NCBI RefSeq assembly: GCF_021290965.1
Contig: NZ_JAJOYT010000002.1
Coordinates: 372,001 to 436,000 of the forward strand
Length of the DNA: 64,000 nt
From: Rheinheimera faecalis
GTDB taxonomy: Bacteria; Pseudomonadota; Gammaproteobacteria; Enterobacterales; Alteromonadaceae
Direction: 5' to 3'
Shown here: piece by piece, positions 53,224-61,752 of the stretch
Layout: each line of letters opens with the position of its first letter
How positions within the stretch are numbered: position 1 is the first letter of the stretch
The notes under the pieces: model-generated
What the model was told of the DNA's origin: nothing
What the model saw: only the letters and a program-made list of their open reading frames with translations
Database searches by the model: none
Program-made: the position numbers and the translations under genes

Positions 53224-55476
53224 ATGCTGCGCTGGTTTTTTCTGTTGGCTGCTCTGTTTTCTGCTAGTGCTCTGGCCGATATTCACATTCCTAAAACCAC
53301 CGCCGCTATCAGCATTGATGGCGATTTATCTGACGCTGGCTGGACGCAAGCGAACAAAGTTCAGATCACCATCAACAGCTGGCCATCAGAAAATACGCCT
53401 GCTCCTGTTGCAACTGAAGTGCTGCTAATGGAAAACGGTGAGTATTTTTATCTGGCTTTTAAAGCCAAAGATCCCGATCCGTCCCAAATCCGTGCCTTTT
53501 TAAAAGACAGAGATGACGTCTGGGAAGACGATTTAGTCGGTATCAAAATTGATAGCTACAACGATCAAAAATTAGCTTATCAGTTTTTCAGTAACCCTTT
53601 GGGTGTGCAGGCAGATGCAATAGAAAATGAAGTCACAGGCGATGAAAGTGACGCATGGGACGGTATTTGGCAAAGTGTGGGTCAACTCACCCCTGATGGC
53701 TATCATGTCGAGATCGCTATTCCACTGCGTATCCTAAACTTTAATGACAGACTGGCACTGCAGCAATGGCGTATTGAGTTGGTACGGTTTTATCCACGCG
53801 ATGTGAAACACCGCTTATCCAGCAATAAAATAGAGCGGGCGAACCCCTGCTGGATTTGTCAGATGCGTATCGCTACTGGCTTTTCCGGTGCTAAACAAGG
53901 CAGTCATTTTAGTGTGGTGCCGTCTTTGGTGACGGGGGCCAGTCAGCAACGTGATGTGACACCCGACGCGAAATCAGACTGGCAGACAGAACCCAATACC
54001 GAAGTCAGTCTGGATCTAAAATGGGGCATTACACCGGATATTAATCTCAATGCCACACTCAATCCTGACTTTTCTCAGGTCGAAGCTGATGTAGCGCAAG
54101 TGTCGATGAATGATACCTTCTCGTTATTCTTTGACGAAAAACGCGCTTTTTTCCTCGATAACCAGGATTACTTCAGTTCACCTCTGGATTTGGTTTACAC
54201 CCGCAATATAGGTGCACCTGACATAGGCGCTAAGCTGACGGGTAAACAGCAGCAACATTCCTTTGCTTTCTTTGCGGCCAATGATGAAAAAACCACTTTT
54301 ATAGTGCCAGGCAACCTGGGCTCTGACGTCGCCGTCTTGGACGAGGAAAGCACCAACGCTGTGCTTCGATATCGTTACGATCTGAATGCAGATGTATCTT
54401 TGGGTTGGATCAGTAGCGTGCGGCAAAGCGACAGCTATCACAATAATTTATCAGGCTTGGATCTGAAGTATAAAGTCACGGAGCAAGATGAGCTGGTGCT
54501 GCAGTACTTGTATGCCGACTCTACGTATTCAGAGCCGTTACGTCAAAGCTTTGGAGATTCTGAAGCTGGTTTACGTTTAGCGGATGATTTATCAGACCCA
54601 GCTTATTTTTTCATGTATGAACATGATGATGGTGCCTGGTTGTGGAATACCGAATATCTGGCGCTGGAAAAGGAGTTTCGGGCTGATATGGGTTATATGC
54701 CACAAACCGACTTTCATAAGTTTGTGCAGGGTTTGGGCTATCAGTGGTTTTCTGACAGCAGCTGGTGGAATAGGGCTATTCTGAGCGGCGATTGGGATAT
54801 CAGTCATAACGCCAATAACGAGTTATTGGAAAAAGAAGCAGAGTTGTTTTTGGAGTTATGGGGACCACAACAAAGCTTCTTCTCTTTTAGTCTGACGGAC
54901 AGAGATAAAACAGGCCCGCGTCTGAATAACAATTCTCTGGCTATTGATGGCAATACGCGGATCTTTAACGAAAAACGTTTTATTACTTTTGCCGAGTTCA
55001 GGCCTTTATCTGCGCTTTATGCCAATGCAGAAATTGAACTGGGTGATGCCATTGATTATCGTAATAACAGGCTGGGGGATTTACTGCAGGTCTCGCCTGA
55101 AGTCAGCTGGAATGCCAGTACTCATCTGCAAATTGAAGCTCGTCATACCTACAGATATTTAGAGGCGGACGGTGCTGAAGTCTTTACCGCCAACCTGACC
55201 GACTTACGTTTTAGCTATCAGTTTTCCGTGCGTAGTTTGTTGCGCCTGACTTTGATTTACAGCGATATTGAGCAGAATCCGCTGAATAATCCGGGACTTG
55301 AACAACAGCTGGAACGCAGCTTGGGTAGTCAACTATTGTATTCCTATAAACTCAATCCACAGACCTTGTTTTTTGCTGGTTACAGTGACAATGCTTATCA
55401 GGATGATGAACTGACCAGTTTGGAGCGGGACCAACGCTCTGTCTTTATGAAATTCAGCTATGCCTGGTTGCTTTAA
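53224..55476 (+). CDS. DUF5916 outer-membrane-barrel protein with N-terminal CBM9-like domain
   Basis: The 750-residue precursor has a signal peptide (MLRWFFLLAALFSASALA), a CBM9-type sandwich (about 25-215; ISIDGDLSDAGWTQA, DRDDVWEDDLVGIKIDSYND, YHVEIAIPLRILNF), then a long C-terminal region of alternating beta-strands ending in SVFMKFSYAWLL, an aromatic end typical of outer-membrane barrels. It contains the DUF5916 segment DFSQVEADVAQVSMNDTFSLFFDEKRAFFLDNQDYF. The function of the family is unknown; sugar or peptidoglycan handling is only a guess. It is flanked by terminators and stands alone. Confidence 0.82.
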   Translation: MLRWFFLLAALFSASALADIHIPKTTAAISIDGDLSDAGWTQANKVQITINSWPSENTPAPVATEVLLMENGEYFYLAFKAKDPDPSQIRAFLKDRDDVWEDDLVGIKIDSYNDQKLAYQFFSNPLGVQADAIENEVTGDESDAWDGIWQSVGQLTPDGYHVEIAIPLRILNFNDRLALQQWRIELVRFYPRDVKHRLSSNKIERANPCWICQMRIATGFSGAKQGSHFSVVPSLVTGASQQRDVTPDAKSDWQTEPNTEVSLDLKWGITPDINLNATLNPDFSQVEADVAQVSMNDTFSLFFDEKRAFFLDNQDYFSSPLDLVYTRNIGAPDIGAKLTGKQQQHSFAFFAANDEKTTFIVPGNLGSDVAVLDEESTNAVLRYRYDLNADVSLGWISSVRQSDSYHNNLSGLDLKYKVTEQDELVLQYLYADSTYSEPLRQSFGDSEAGLRLADDLSDPAYFFMYEHDDGAWLWNTEYLALEKEFRADMGYMPQTDFHKFVQGLGYQWFSDSSWWNRAILSGDWDISHNANNELLEKEAELFLELWGPQQSFFSFSLTDRDKTGPRLNNNSLAIDGNTRIFNEKRFITFAEFRPLSALYANAEIELGDAIDYRNNRLGDLLQVSPEVSWNASTHLQIEARHTYRYLEADGAEVFTANLTDLRFSYQFSVRSLLRLTLIYSDIEQNPLNNPGLEQQLERSLGSQLLYSYKLNPQTLFFAGYSDNAYQDDELTSLERDQRSVFMKFSYAWLL

Positions 55477-55570
55477 CAATTTATGACATTGTTGTAAAAG
55501 AAAAAGCTTTACAGCCCAAAGACTTCACTTTTATGCTGGCTTTATAGGGCATAGAGTTGGGTGGTCAGAA

Positions 55571-56437
55571 GTGGTGCGTTGGAAGCTTGTTTTTAAGATC
55601 ACCATAGTACTTTGTTGTAGCCACCAGTTGCAGGCTAAATCACAGGATGTGCATTTTCAAAGTAAAATGCCAGCTAATTGGCTGACCACAACACCTGTAA
55701 CTACTGAAAGTCTTGAGTTGAAATTAATGCGGCTGATTTTGGCGCAAAGCTCTGAACTCACTCCACATTTTCATCAGGTGAATTTCACTAAAGCCAGCGA
55801 ACTCACCCGTACTCAAGCAGACAGCTGCATGGCCAGCATATTAAAAAATCCAAAACGTCAGGCTGAATTTATTTTCAGCCGACCACTTTCGGCTATTGAA
55901 GGTTTAAAACTCTATTTACCCAAGGACAGTAAGCTGCATACCAAACTGCAATCCAAACTGAAGCTATGGGGTGGTCAAGTCCGATTACGTGAGTTGTTGT
56001 TGACTGAACCTGACTTTGTAGTGGGGCTGGATCTGGAACGTTCTTATGGTGCAGATTTGGATCTGTTATTAAAAGAAAAGGTGATCAGACGTAGTTTGTA
56101 TTTTAAGCAAAGCGGTGCTCAGATTGCACAGCTTTGGCCTATGCTGCAGCAACATCGTGTTTCAGCCGTACTGGAATACCCTTTTATGCTGGCCACTACG
56201 GATGCAACGCTACTGCAAGGGTACGGAGTTGCCGAAGCTGAGCCTTTGCAGCTGGCTTATTTTGCCTGCAATAAAAGCGAAACTGGCCAGGCTATTATCG
56301 ATAAACTAAATCAAAGCATCGCAGCTTTGGCCGGCACTCAGGCCTATCTGGATTTACATTTAGAAGCAGTGCCAGCTGAGCGGCGGCAGGAGTTTATACA
56401 AAATTACAATAAGTTGATGCTGGGCAAGATAAATTAA
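55571..56437 (+). CDS. Periplasmic solute-binding-like protein (SBP family 3-like), unknown ligand
   Basis: The 288-residue precursor has a signal peptide (about 1-22, ending HQLQA) and a fold resembling the truncated amino-acid-binding proteins of Shewanella and relatives: FIFSRPLSAIEGLKLYLPKDS, a VVGLDLERSYG hinge segment and the AYFACNKSETGQAIIDKLNQSIAAL motif near the end. No ABC transporter gene is nearby, so it may be a sensor or orphan protein. The start is a GTG at 55571; the gene lies just before a 128-bp palindromic repeat element. Confidence 0.6.
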   Translation: MVRWKLVFKITIVLCCSHQLQAKSQDVHFQSKMPANWLTTTPVTTESLELKLMRLILAQSSELTPHFHQVNFTKASELTRTQADSCMASILKNPKRQAEFIFSRPLSAIEGLKLYLPKDSKLHTKLQSKLKLWGGQVRLRELLLTEPDFVVGLDLERSYGADLDLLLKEKVIRRSLYFKQSGAQIAQLWPMLQQHRVSAVLEYPFMLATTDATLLQGYGVAEAEPLQLAYFACNKSETGQAIIDKLNQSIAALAGTQAYLDLHLEAVPAERRQEFIQNYNKLMLGKIN

Positions 56438-56484
56438 ACCAGAACTGCCCAACCCGACATAGTTCGCTTTGTGATACAGCGGAA

Positions 56485-56612
56485 TATACCCGTCGTCCTT
56501 GAAGCTGCAGCTTCGTTGACTGCGCCCTCTCGCCCCAGTCACATAGGTTAACTATGCTCCTGGGGTCTCACTGGCTTGTCGCCTCGCCGCAACTTCAAGT
56601 TACTTGGGTATA
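56485..56612 (+). repeat. 128-bp palindromic repeat element, copy 1 (MITE-like)
   Basis: It begins TATACCCGTCGTCCTTGAAG and ends ACTTCAAGTTACTTGGGTATA-like sequence, giving imperfect terminal inverted repeats of about 27 bp. An inner hairpin CCCCAG...CATAGgttaaCTATG...CTGGGG stands in the centre. A second copy in the same orientation lies at 57926-58052 on the other side of srmB. No coding potential. Confidence 0.85.
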
Positions 56613-56632
56613 TAACGGGTCAGGGTAAAGAA

Positions 56633-57892
56633 TTAACCTTTGGCTTTAGCTGCTTTTTTCAGCGCTTTTTTCTTGGCTGCTGTTTTAGGTTTTTTCTGCT
56701 TGGTTGGCGCTTTGGCTTCTTTGTGTTTAGGGCGCATACCTTCAATAAAGCGGCGTTTTAACGGCTGCTCTGTATAACGCTCTACTTTGCCAACCACGCC
56801 AATATCGTGAGCTTCCACTAATGAAATTGCTGTGCCTTTTTTACCGGCACGGCCGGTACGGCCAATACGGTGCACATAAACATCGGCAGTGCGTGGCATA
56901 TCGTAGTTAATGACATGAGTGATGTCGTCAATATCCAGACCACGGGCCGCTATGTCGGTTGCCACCAGAATACGCACCTGATTGTTACTGAAACGGGCCA
57001 AAGCAGTCTGACGTTTGTCCTGCGCCATTTCACCCTGTAACCAGCAACATTTTAAACCTGCGGCTTCCAGCTGACCTGTTAAGGTGGCTAAACGCTCACG
57101 GGTTTTCACAAAGACGATGACTTTGCTGACATCTTCTTGTTTCAGAATATGAATAAGCAGCGCCAGTTTATGATCGGCGTCGTCAGCAGCGTGCATCCAC
57201 TGCAGGATCTTCGCTTTTTCACGACGTGGTGGTGTGGCTTCAACCAGCACTGGCTCACGTAAAGCACGCTCTGAAAACTTGTTGACGCCATTGCCCTCTA
57301 AAGTGGCGGAGAACAACATGGTCTGACGACGACGTTTAGCTTCCAGAATAATGCGGTTCATTTCACCAACAAAACCCATATCCAGCATACGGTCGGCTTC
57401 GTCGAGGATCAGTACTTCCACTTCGTCTGCATGGAAACTTTCGTTATCCAGATATTCAATTAAACGACCTGGTGTAGCCACCAGAATATCGTTATTTTTT
57501 TCTAAAGTTTCTTTGTGACTGCCGTAGTTGATACCGCCGGTGATTACACCAGCGTGCAGGTCGGTCAGCATAATCAGCTGTTGTACCTGTTCAAAAATCT
57601 GATAGGCCAGTTCACGGGTCGGCGTCATGATCAATACACGGGCAAAACCCGGGTCACGGCGCGGAAAATCCAGCAGGTACTGAATAGCTGGCAATAAAAA
57701 CGCCAGGGTTTTGCCTGTGCCTGTAGGCGCACTGGCCAGTATGTCGCGGCCTTCCAAAGCCACAGGAATAGCCAGTTTCTGAATGCTGGTCGCTTCTTTA
57801 AAACCCGCTTTACTCAGGGTTTTTTCTAAGCTCTCATCCAGTTGAAACTCAGCAAAGGTCATTTTTTCCTGTGCAGTGTTAATTTCGCTCAC
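56633..57892 (-). CDS. srmB: DEAD-box RNA helicase SrmB-like
   Basis: The 419-residue protein has the Q motif (FKEATSIQKLAIPVAL), Walker A APTGTGKT, PTRELA, DEAD (LILDEADRMLDMGF), SAT (LFSATLEG) and the RecA2 motifs VATDIAARGLDIDDI and HRIGRTGRAG. SrmB-specific features are LDFPRRDPG and AISLVEAHDIGVVGKVERYTEQPLKRRFIEGMRPK, followed by a lysine/alanine-rich tail. SrmB helps 50S ribosome assembly, notably at low temperature. It is divergent from trmN6, as in E. coli. Confidence 0.93.
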   Translation of the reverse strand: MSEINTAQEKMTFAEFQLDESLEKTLSKAGFKEATSIQKLAIPVALEGRDILASAPTGTGKTLAFLLPAIQYLLDFPRRDPGFARVLIMTPTRELAYQIFEQVQQLIMLTDLHAGVITGGINYGSHKETLEKNNDILVATPGRLIEYLDNESFHADEVEVLILDEADRMLDMGFVGEMNRIILEAKRRRQTMLFSATLEGNGVNKFSERALREPVLVEATPPRREKAKILQWMHAADDADHKLALLIHILKQEDVSKVIVFVKTRERLATLTGQLEAAGLKCCWLQGEMAQDKRQTALARFSNNQVRILVATDIAARGLDIDDITHVINYDMPRTADVYVHRIGRTGRAGKKGTAISLVEAHDIGVVGKVERYTEQPLKRRFIEGMRPKHKEAKAPTKQKKPKTAAKKKALKKAAKAKG

Positions 57893-57925
57893 GCTGTTTA
57901 TACCTTCTGTTTAAATCGTCTGGGA

Positions 57926-58052
57926 TATACCCGTCGTACTTAAAGCCGCAGCTTTGTTAACTTCACGTTTTCGCCCAGTCACATAGGTGCACTATGCTCC
58001 TCGGGTCTTAAACGCTTGTTGCCTCTCTGCAACTCCAATTACTTAGGGTATA
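57926..58052 (+). repeat. 127-bp palindromic repeat element, copy 2 (MITE-like)
   Basis: It starts TATACCCGTCGTACTTAAAG and ends ACTTAGGGTATA, with an internal CATAGgtgcaCTATG hairpin. Most positions match copy 1. It lies in the divergent promoter region between srmB and trmN6, 33 bp before the srmB start. Confidence 0.85.
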
Positions 58053-58124
58053 GGTAATTCTCTACTGACACACAAAACAGCTTCTTATACACTGCCACTC
58101 TTTTGACCTTAGTAAGTAAGGACA

Positions 58125-58856
58125 GTGGTGAGCGGCTTTTGGTGTAAAGAATTTTTTGTTGGCCACGACCGCTGTGCGATGAAAGTCAGCACGGACGCCT
58201 TGCTGTTGGGCGCCTGGGCAACTTTACCCAAGGCTGGCACAGCACTGGATATAGGAGCTGGTAGTGGCATTTTGTCTCTGATGCTGGCGCAGCGACTGCA
58301 AAAATCTGGGCTGAACCCATTGGTTTATGCAATAGAACTGGACCAGGATGCTGCCTTACAGGCACAGGATAATGTGGCGGCCAGTCGCTGGGCTGCACAA
58401 ATCCAAGTCATTCAGGCCGATATTCTAACCTATGCGGCGACGGATAACCAACCGGAGCTTGGATTTGAGCTGATTATCAGCAATCCACCCTATTTTCAGC
58501 TGAGTTTAGGCGCTTCAGATCCAAAACGGCATCAGGCCCGCCATACCGATACTTTATCTTTTTTTGATTTGACTGTTGTTGCCAAAAAGCTTGCGACAGC
58601 TGATGCACATTTTTGTTTAGTGTTGCCTGCTGATGTAGATTTTATCTCTATTGCAGAACAGACTGGCTGGACTTTACAGCGCCGTTGCCTGGTCAAAACC
58701 GCTGCGCATAAAGCAGCTAAATTGCAGCTGCTTGATTTTAGTGCCGGTGCCGTAACCAGCCAGGTTGAACAGACAGAACTCTTGATACAACAAAGCCCGG
58801 GCCAGTACAGTGATGACTATCGAACCCTTCTGGCCGATTTTTATTTAAGGTTTTAA
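58125..58856 (+). CDS. trmN6: tRNA1(Val) (adenine-37-N6)-methyltransferase TrmN6
   Basis: The 243-residue protein has the YfiC features: FWCKEFFVGHDRCAMKVSTDALLLGAW at the start, SAM site ALDIGAGSGILSLMLAQ and the catalytic NPPYFQ motif. It methylates A37 of tRNA1(Val). A GTG at 58125 (or the adjacent GTG at 58128) is used, preceded by AAGGA. It is divergent from srmB, the same pairing as in E. coli, with a repeat element between them. Confidence 0.9.
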   Translation: MVSGFWCKEFFVGHDRCAMKVSTDALLLGAWATLPKAGTALDIGAGSGILSLMLAQRLQKSGLNPLVYAIELDQDAALQAQDNVAASRWAAQIQVIQADILTYAATDNQPELGFELIISNPPYFQLSLGASDPKRHQARHTDTLSFFDLTVVAKKLATADAHFCLVLPADVDFISIAEQTGWTLQRRCLVKTAAHKAAKLQLLDFSAGAVTSQVEQTELLIQQSPGQYSDDYRTLLADFYLRF

Positions 58857-58859
58857 GTT

Positions 58860-60047
58860 ATGACTTTGTCCTGTCCCTTTAGCCCAAAAGAGTTACGCCA
58901 GTTGGTGTTACAGCACCAGGGGTTACTTCAACCAGCGTCCGGCAAAAAAGCTGTGGCAGAGGTTCTGAAGCAAATTAGCTATGTGCAGTTGGATTCTATT
59001 TATGTGGTGGAGCGGGCACATCATCATGTGTTGTATAACAGAGTAAAAAACTACCAGCCAAAGCTGTTGGATAAAGCGCTGGAGCAAAAACAAAGTTTTG
59101 AATACTGGTCGCACGCCGCTGCATTTTTACCAGCCGAAGATTATCGTTTTAGTTTGCAGCGAAAGCTCTTGCTGCAAAATGGCAACAACCACTGGTTTAA
59201 CCCAGAGCAGCAACTGATGAATGAAGTGCTGGCCCGTATTGAAGCCGAAGGACCACTAAAGGCGAGTGACTTTGCTGGTGATACTGGAAATTCTGGCCAG
59301 AAAAACGGTGCCTGGTGGGACTGGCAACCGGCCAAGCAGGCACTGGAACAGCTGTTTATGCAGGGCAAGCTGATGGTGGCCAAAAGAGATAAATTCCAGA
59401 AGGTCTATGATCTGGCGGAACGGGTTTGGCCTGATCATCATCAACACCAGCCACCTACAGATGCTGAGTTTGCTGAATATTTAATTGAGCGTTGCCTGCA
59501 AAGTCAGGCGGTAGCGACAGTGCAGCAAATTGGGTATCTGCGTAAAAATATGCAGTTGGTATTAAAGCAGCAGCTAAAACAACAGCTGGAGCAGGGCAGG
59601 GTGTTGAGTTTTCTGCTGGATGGAAAGACGTATTACCACAGGCCCCAGTTAGTGCTTACTAACGATCTGCCTCCAAAAGTGCCCAATAAAGTCTGGCTGT
59701 TATCGCCTTTTGATAACTTAGTGATCCAGCGCGATCGGCTAAAGCAGCTGTTTAATTTTGATTACCAGATTGAAGTTTATGTACCTGCCGCCAAACGTCA
59801 GATAGGTTATTACAGCCTGCCTGTGTTGTATAAAGACCAGTTTATCGGTCAGGTCGATGTCAAAGCAGACAGAGCCAGCAAGACATTATTGTTGCAGCAT
59901 CTAGTGCTTGATGAGCAGGTAAAACTGACTGACGCATTAAAAGCGGCGCTACTAAAAGCTGTGCTGGACTACGCCAGTTTTAATGGCTGCGAGACCTGGC
60001 AACTGGTAAAAACCAGTGCCAGAATTCGCGACTGGCTTGTAAGTTAA
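58860..60047 (+). CDS. YcaQ/AlkX-type winged-helix DNA glycosylase
   Basis: The 395-residue protein belongs to the HTH_42 (YcaQ/AZL) family of glycosylases that unhook bulky or crosslinked bases. The catalytic Q-phi-D motif Gln43-Leu-Asp45 is present (ISYVQLDSIYVVERAHHHVLYNRV), and SHAAAFLPAEDYRF and LSPFDNLVIQRDRLKQLFNFDYQIEVYVP are family hallmarks. It starts three bases after trmN6, so both are probably on one transcript, near an AlkB-like gene elsewhere in the window. Confidence 0.88.
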   Translation: MTLSCPFSPKELRQLVLQHQGLLQPASGKKAVAEVLKQISYVQLDSIYVVERAHHHVLYNRVKNYQPKLLDKALEQKQSFEYWSHAAAFLPAEDYRFSLQRKLLLQNGNNHWFNPEQQLMNEVLARIEAEGPLKASDFAGDTGNSGQKNGAWWDWQPAKQALEQLFMQGKLMVAKRDKFQKVYDLAERVWPDHHQHQPPTDAEFAEYLIERCLQSQAVATVQQIGYLRKNMQLVLKQQLKQQLEQGRVLSFLLDGKTYYHRPQLVLTNDLPPKVPNKVWLLSPFDNLVIQRDRLKQLFNFDYQIEVYVPAAKRQIGYYSLPVLYKDQFIGQVDVKADRASKTLLLQHLVLDEQVKLTDALKAALLKAVLDYASFNGCETWQLVKTSARIRDWLVS

Positions 60048-60054
60048 AGTTCAA

Positions 60055-61749
60055 TTAAAGCTTGGTTCGGTAGACGTACTGAGCCAGAGGATGTTGTTGC
60101 TTGTGTAAGTCTTGCACAAACAGCTGGGCAACTTTTGAAGCGCCTTGCACCGACAAATGGGTGTTGTCGGTTTTGCCATCCGGGAATTTCTGATACAAAG
60201 CAGCAGGCACCTGAATAAAATACGGCTGACTGCCATCAGGGCCTAACTCTTGCCATAAATCGCAGCTTTGCTGCTGCAAATCAAAAAAGTCGATCTGAGC
60301 CAATGCGGCCTGCTGTTTGGCTTGAGCTGCATAAGCTGCTAAATCCCGCTCTAAAGTTCTTCCTTTAAAATTACGCCTGCAAATCGAGCTGGCAAGCATC
60401 GGAATAGCGGCTTTGGCTTTGACCTCGCGGATAAACTGCTGCAGCAACTCCGGGTAACGCGTATTCACCTCTGCGTAACGCTTAGGGTCGTCTTGTTTTT
60501 GATCGTTATGACCAAACTGGATCAGCACATAATCACCGGCCTGCAGCTCATCGAGCAGCATTTGCCAGCGACCTTCGTTTAAAAAACGTAAAGTGCTGCG
60601 GCCATTGGCCGCTAAATTGACGACTTGTAACTGCGGCAACATAAATTCAGGCAATAACTGACCCCAGCCACGCTCCGGATAAGCCAGGTTGGTTTTATCC
60701 GACATAGTGGAATCACCGACCAAATAGAGTTTGGCAGGCATAGGTTGGGGTTTAGCTTTTAACCAGCTGCGGATGGTTTTTAACAACTGTTCTGGTTGCC
60801 ACTGGCCCTGATAGACCCAGTCTGCATTGATTGTTGATGTGTTTTTGGGCCAGTTATCTTGCAACCAGCTGTAAGTGGCGCCACTGGAATCGCTAAAATA
60901 ACTACGCTCGCCCCATAAGTTGGCTCTGTCGCGGCTGGGTTCATCCGGATAGGTTTTACGGAATATAGGTTTATCTGCCATCAAAGGTGAATACTGATTA
61001 TTCTGCAGGTAAAACTGGGCGTCATAATGGCGGCGGCCGAGTAAAAAGCCCTGAATACCGGATAGCTTCGAGTCTGTGACCACTAACTTCGCGTTTTGAT
61101 CTAATTCACCGTCATGCCAAAGTGACGCTTCAGTCGCCTGACTATAAAACTGGCTTTGTTTAATCCAGGCTGTACCCCGTGGGCAAACATAATCGACATG
61201 GCCTTCAAAGTAACAGTTGCTGTGGTAATACATCCCCTTTTTATTCCATAAACTTAAACTGTCGGCGCCACCCGCTATCACGCGGCATTGGTCGGTGATG
61301 ATACGGCTGGCTTGTTCAAAACCTCGAATAGCAAACTGATGGTCGTGATCGCCATATACAGCGCCGTAGCTGTTAAATACGGTTAAATCCAGCAGCACTA
61401 TATCCGAGGCTTTGATATTGACCACTGCAGAGCCCCAATCATCAGGCTGCTGTTTTAAATGGTTTTTACGAAGTTCAGCGAATTCAATAGTGGTGCTGGT
61501 TTTACCGCTGCCAGCCAAAATGACTTTGTCGCGGCTCAGGTAGAGTTTTTCTTTATAAATACCAGGGCCAATTTCAATCAAAGCCCATTGTTTGGTTGAA
61601 GGTAAGGACTCCAGCGCTTGTTGAATGGAGCTAAAAGGCGCGGAGCCATCTAAAGCAACCTGCAAGCGAAGTGGCTGCTCACTGGCGTGCAGGTTCAGGC
61701 AAAATAGGCTGAACACAAGTGCACTCAGCCTTATAAACAGGGACCACAT
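60055..61749 (-). CDS. Fusion of pectinesterase and SGNH (rhamnogalacturonan) acetylesterase
   Basis: The 564-residue precursor has a signal peptide (about 1-22). Domain 1 (about 25-320) is a right-handed helix pectin methylesterase (CE8) with SIQQALESLP, ADSLSLWNKKG, GHVDYVCPRG (nucleophile Asp) and LLGRRHYD (Arg). Domain 2 (about 340-560) is a CE12-like SGNH esterase with LVGDSTMSDK (Ser), NLAANGRST, QFGHND and DNTHLS (Asp, His). It would remove both methyl and acetyl esters from pectin. Its start is three bases from the upstream GH105 gene stop, so both are co-transcribed. Confidence 0.9.
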   Translation of the reverse strand: MWSLFIRLSALVFSLFCLNLHASEQPLRLQVALDGSAPFSSIQQALESLPSTKQWALIEIGPGIYKEKLYLSRDKVILAGSGKTSTTIEFAELRKNHLKQQPDDWGSAVVNIKASDIVLLDLTVFNSYGAVYGDHDHQFAIRGFEQASRIITDQCRVIAGGADSLSLWNKKGMYYHSNCYFEGHVDYVCPRGTAWIKQSQFYSQATEASLWHDGELDQNAKLVVTDSKLSGIQGFLLGRRHYDAQFYLQNNQYSPLMADKPIFRKTYPDEPSRDRANLWGERSYFSDSSGATYSWLQDNWPKNTSTINADWVYQGQWQPEQLLKTIRSWLKAKPQPMPAKLYLVGDSTMSDKTNLAYPERGWGQLLPEFMLPQLQVVNLAANGRSTLRFLNEGRWQMLLDELQAGDYVLIQFGHNDQKQDDPKRYAEVNTRYPELLQQFIREVKAKAAIPMLASSICRRNFKGRTLERDLAAYAAQAKQQAALAQIDFFDLQQQSCDLWQELGPDGSQPYFIQVPAALYQKFPDGKTDNTHLSVQGASKVAQLFVQDLHKQQHPLAQYVYRTKL

Positions 61750-61752
61750 TCG

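Noticed and set aside
55477-55570. Possible small gene between the DUF5916 gene and the solute-binding-like gene
   Set aside because: No frame with a start signal; simple A/T-rich spacer.
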